A DNA stretch of 36,374 bases from an uncultured Alphaproteobacteria bacterium (lineage in GTDB: Bacteria; Pseudomonadota; Alphaproteobacteria; SHVP01): assembly GCA_938023835.1 (NCBI GenBank), contig CALJDF010000145.1, positions 1 through 36,374 of the forward strand, given 5' to 3'. Of this stretch, positions 33,700-36,374 are shown one piece after another. Within the stretch, counting starts at the first letter, position 1. The number at the start of each line of letters is the position of its first letter. The notes under the pieces are model-generated. The model saw only the letters and a list, made by a program, of their open reading frames with translations. It made no database searches and was not told the origin of the DNA. Position numbers and translations under genes: made by a program.

Positions 33700-35115
33700 A
33701 TGAGCGACCTGCGAACATTTCTCAATGACGAGGCGCCGCATGTTTGGCGGCCGGAGGGCGCCGTGTCGCTGGTGCAAGAGATCACGGCGCTGCAGCAGGC
33801 GCTGGATGCGCGCCAGCAGTTCCCGGTCATCGAGATCGCCCAGCCACAGGCAGCCGACGGTGCGATCAATCCGATTTCCGTGGTGTGCAACCTCACCGCG
33901 AGTCGGGAACTCACCGCGCGAGCGCTTGGCATCCAAGACCACCGCGACTTTGCCGCGACCTACGCGCAGCGGACGGCCAATCCGATCGCACCGATAAGCG
34001 TCACCCGTGACGACGCGCCGGTGCAACAAATTGTTCTGCAAGGCGACGAGTCGTCTCTCCTCGATCTTCCGGTCTTGACGCAACACGCGCTTGATCCCGG
34101 CCCTTATCTCACCGCCGCTCATGCGACCACCTATGATCCGGACACCGGCGTCGACAACACGGCCATTCAGCGTTGCTGGGTCAAGGCGCCACGGCGGATG
34201 TCGTATTACCCCTATCCCGCGTCGCACAACACGCGAAACCTGCGCAAGTTCTGGGGCAAGGGCGAAGCCTGTCCCGTGGCGTTCTGGATCGGGCACCACC
34301 CCAAGGTTCTTCTCGGCACCCAAGCCAAACTGGCTTACCCGGAGAGCCATTGGTCAGCGTGCGGCGGCCTCCTCGGTGAACCGCTGCGTTTGGTACCGAG
34401 CATCACGCATGGCGACAAGATCATGGTCCCGGCCGACGCCGAAATCGTCATCGAAGGCTGGGCTCCTGCGGACATTTGGGAGGCCGACGGTCCATTCGGC
34501 GAATACACCGGTTACATGGGCGCCCAAGTTGCCGCCCCGGTGTGCGAGGTGACCTGTATCACCCGACGCGAGAAGGCGATCTATCACGACTACGGATCGG
34601 GCCACGCCGACATGCTGGTGCCCGACAACATGGTCATGGAGGGCAAGATCTACGGCATGATGAAGCCAATTGCACCGTCTGTGCGGCGGGTTCACGTGCC
34701 GGTATCGGGCCGTCGTTTCCACGCTTATGTCTCGTTCGAAAACCCCGGTATCGGCGAGGTGCGCGATGCCTTGATGGCCGCGTTGGCATACCGGCGAACC
34801 AAAGCGATCATTGCCGTCGACGACGATATCGACTTGTTCTCCGACAGCGACATTATGTTTGCCCTGGCCACCCGCGTGCAGTGGGAACGTGACGTCATCA
34901 CGGCCTCGGGCCTGCAAGGCTCCCTAATGGACCCCTCGTTGGCGCGCGGCGCCAAGACGGTCCAAAAAGCCGGGATCGACGCGACCCTAGCGCCCTCCGA
35001 AGTGCCGGGCGCGCCACGGCCCGTCGCCCCGCGCAATAGTGTTGGCGAGGCTGCACTCGACGCCGCGATCGCACGCCTCACCGGGCTCGACACCACCGGC
35101 TGGCCGGAACTTTGA
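33700..35115 (+). CDS. UbiD-family prFMN-dependent decarboxylase
   Basis: This 471-residue protein matches the UbiD family across its length. It has the N-terminal domain (PVIEIAQPQA...), a central region with HNTRNLRKFWGKGEACPVAFWIG and the hallmark GPFGEYTGY (264-272, Glu268). A C-terminal domain with AVDDDIDLFSDSDIMFALATR follows. UbiD enzymes use prenylated FMN to decarboxylate or carboxylate aromatic and unsaturated acids. The frame opens with TTG at 33691, but ATG 33700 (MSDLRTF) is the natural start. The small zinc-ribbon gene begins 1 bp after its stop. No UbiX prenyltransferase is visible here, so prFMN must be made elsewhere. The substrate is unknown; housekeeping ubiquinone synthesis is unlikely in this context. 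Confidence 0.9.
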   Translation: MSDLRTFLNDEAPHVWRPEGAVSLVQEITALQQALDARQQFPVIEIAQPQAADGAINPISVVCNLTASRELTARALGIQDHRDFAATYAQRTANPIAPISVTRDDAPVQQIVLQGDESSLLDLPVLTQHALDPGPYLTAAHATTYDPDTGVDNTAIQRCWVKAPRRMSYYPYPASHNTRNLRKFWGKGEACPVAFWIGHHPKVLLGTQAKLAYPESHWSACGGLLGEPLRLVPSITHGDKIMVPADAEIVIEGWAPADIWEADGPFGEYTGYMGAQVAAPVCEVTCITRREKAIYHDYGSGHADMLVPDNMVMEGKIYGMMKPIAPSVRRVHVPVSGRRFHAYVSFENPGIGEVRDALMAALAYRRTKAIIAVDDDIDLFSDSDIMFALATRVQWERDVITASGLQGSLMDPSLARGAKTVQKAGIDATLAPSEVPGAPRPVAPRNSVGEAALDAAIARLTGLDTTGWPEL

Positions 35116-35116
35116 G

Positions 35117-35323
35117 ATGAGTAGCGACAACACCATTCGGCTTCGCACTCATTCGCCCGCCGGCGAAAAACGCGGCAACACATCGTGGGTCCAGTGCGCC
35201 GCCTGCGAGGGCTGGTTCCATGCGACCGAAGACATCATCAATCGTGCCGTCGTGACGCTGCACTGCAACCATTGCCACACCGAATTCCTACCGGCGGACG
35301 CGAAGAAGATCGTTCTCGCCTAG
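35117..35323 (+). CDS. Small zinc-ribbon protein next to UbiD
   Basis: This 68-residue protein carries two CxxC knuckles, Cys27-x2-Cys30 (QCAAC) and Cys50-x2-Cys53 (HCNHC), a typical zinc ribbon. The core reads WVQCAACEGWFHATEDI...VVTLHCNHCHTEFL. ATG 35117 starts one base after the UbiD stop, so the genes are almost certainly coupled. Some UbiD-type hydroxyarylic acid decarboxylases (BsdBCD, VdcBCD) include a small subunit D that also has CxxC pairs. This gene could be an analogous partner (inference, not shown by close sequence match). A generic MJ0042-type zinc ribbon is the alternative. Confidence 0.75.
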   Translation: MSSDNTIRLRTHSPAGEKRGNTSWVQCAACEGWFHATEDIINRAVVTLHCNHCHTEFLPADAKKIVLA

Positions 35324-35393
35324 CGACCTCGTTCGCCAAACGCCGCGCCGCCGGATACCCTAGCTCTTGCGAAGAGAAGAACTGGGTAACAGC

Positions 35394-36014
35394 ATGAAGA
35401 TCCTCTACACGCCGATGCCCGGGTTGGTGCACCGGGTCGAAGTCGTCGCCCGCGAGTTGGGGCTCTATGACGCGATTACATGGGAGCGGGCCATGCCCTA
35501 TGACCGGCCCAGCCATCTGACCGACCAGAACCCCTTGAGCAAAGTGCCGACCCTGATCACCGACGACGGGGTCGCCCTGTTCCCCGGCATGGTGATCTAC
35601 GAGTATTTGGAATCACTGGCTGGACCGAAGCTCTACCCCACGAAACCCGCCGAACGCTGGCCCGCGATGCACCTGCTCAGCCTCGGCGAAGGCCTATGGG
35701 ACATGACGGTGCAGTGGAACAACGAGCGCAAGCGGCCGGAGGCCGAGCAATCCCCCGAACAACGCGCACGCTATCTCGCGGCGATCGAACGGGTTCTTGA
35801 TCGCCTTGAAGCGCTCGCGCCGTCGTTTTCCGGATTTCACATCGGCCACATCGCCGTTGCAGGCTGTTTCAGCTTTTTCGACTTCCGCCGCGCACGCGAC
35901 CTTGAGACCAACGAGTTTGGCAGCGTGATGCCCGACTTCTACGAAGGCCGCCCCACCCTGACCAACTGGCTCACCGAGGTGCGCAAGCGTCCCTCTTTTG
36001 CGCCGACCGACTAG
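35394..36014 (+). CDS. Glutathione S-transferase family protein
   Basis: This 206-residue protein has an N-terminal thioredoxin fold (KILYTPMPGLVHRVEVVARELGL) with the cis-proline motif NPLSKVPTLITDDG, then FPGMVIYEYLE at the glutathione gamma-glutamyl site. An all-helical C-terminal domain follows. The usual Ser/Glu-Ser pair at that site is FPG here. GST-fold proteins in catabolic clusters often act as dehalogenases, isomerases or ring-cleavage helpers. ATG 35394 gives the family N terminus; an open frame from 35367 adds nine residues. It follows the zinc-ribbon gene by 70 bp and precedes the racemase-like gene by 12 bp. Confidence 0.85.
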   Translation: MKILYTPMPGLVHRVEVVARELGLYDAITWERAMPYDRPSHLTDQNPLSKVPTLITDDGVALFPGMVIYEYLESLAGPKLYPTKPAERWPAMHLLSLGEGLWDMTVQWNNERKRPEAEQSPEQRARYLAAIERVLDRLEALAPSFSGFHIGHIAVAGCFSFFDFRRARDLETNEFGSVMPDFYEGRPTLTNWLTEVRKRPSFAPTD

Positions 36015-36026
36015 GAGATCAGACGC

Positions 36027-36374
36027 ATGAGAAAAATCCTTGTCCTCGTCCCCTTTCCGATGACGCCCGAGGAACTGGCCAATCGTCAGGCCCAGTCCAA
36101 AGCGGTCAAACTCTCGCCCGATATCGAGATCGACTACCGCCCGGTTCGCGCCGCGCCGCGTACCTATACGAGCCAGCAAGATTACGTGCTGGCCGACATG
36201 TCTTTGCTTGAGGCGGGCCGCTCGGCCCAGGAAGACGGCTATGGCGCGGTATGCATCGACACGGTGAGCGACTCCGGCGTGTCAGCGCTGCGGTCGGTCC
36301 TCGACATTCCGGTCATTGGCCCGGGCCGCACCATGTCCACGACCGCGCTGATGCTGGGCGACCGTTTCTCGATG
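36027..36374 (+). CDS. Asp/Glu/hydantoin racemase-family protein, N-terminal part
   Basis: The frame begins at ATG 36027 after GGAG and runs off the right edge, giving 116 residues. The order is a first strand (KILVLVPFPMTPEE), a region with DYVLADMSLLEAGRSAQEDGYGAVCIDTVSDSG and then DIPVIGPGRTMSTTALMLG. This follows the Asp/Glu/hydantoin racemase fold, which also includes maleate isomerase. At the usual first catalytic Cys of the V-I-x-C-x-x-D-x-G pattern the protein has Thr79, so racemase chemistry is doubtful. The second catalytic position lies beyond the window. It is probably the last visible gene of the ubiD operon. Confidence 0.75.
   Translation, partial: MRKILVLVPFPMTPEELANRQAQSKAVKLSPDIEIDYRPVRAAPRTYTSQQDYVLADMSLLEAGRSAQEDGYGAVCIDTVSDSGVSALRSVLDIPVIGPGRTMSTTALMLGDRFSM

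Overview
The window is GC-rich, densely coded DNA that looks like the chromosome of an alphaproteobacterium. Supporting features are an Alph_Pro_TM (TIGR02186) protein beside a TauE/SafE exporter, a LiuR-like MerR regulator over a beta-oxidation operon, and SoeABC-type sulfite dehydrogenase genes. A Rhodospirillales-like lineage is my guess, not something the sequence proves. I see no tRNA, rRNA, CRISPR array, insertion sequence or phage gene.

Layout. Positions 1-316 hold the 5' end of a type I secretion ABC transporter. Positions 497-3045 hold a DhlA-like haloalkane dehalogenase, a hotdog thioesterase, an SCP2 lipid-binding protein and a crotonase. Positions 10538 down to 3058 form one leftward operon, merR - AidB-like acyl-CoA dehydrogenase - thiolase - HAD/ECH fusion - acyl-CoA dehydrogenase. 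It is headed by a 20-bp palindrome and a promoter whose predicted +1 is the A of the merR start codon. Positions 10927-15074 encode a TPR plus outer-membrane beta-barrel protein and a large exported FecR-domain protein. This pair resembles a Slam (type XI) translocon and its cargo.

Positions 15111-24490 are a sulfur and thiol-redox block: soeCBA leftward, a TauE/SafE exporter and TIGR02186 protein rightward, then TusA-like, TlpA-like and DsbD-like genes leftward. A 25-bp inverted repeat lies between soeA and the exporter. A GAF/HD-GYP c-di-GMP phosphodiesterase and a small YjfB-like protein with a strong terminator follow (24577-26601).

Positions 26711-36374 look like an undescribed catabolic island. 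A leftward six-gene run encodes an amidohydrolase-2 protein, two tandem isochorismatase-fold hydrolases, an acyl-CoA ligase, an FAD-linked oxidase and an MFS transporter. Divergent from it are a UbiD-family decarboxylase, a tiny zinc-ribbon protein, a GST-fold protein and an Asp/Glu/hydantoin racemase-family protein cut by the window end.

How they work together (inference). The fad-type operon gives a full beta-oxidation cycle under one regulator. The Soe block oxidises or exports sulfite. The last block is consistent with uptake, hydrolysis, decarboxylation and CoA activation of an aromatic or N-containing carboxylic acid whose identity cannot be read from sequence alone.
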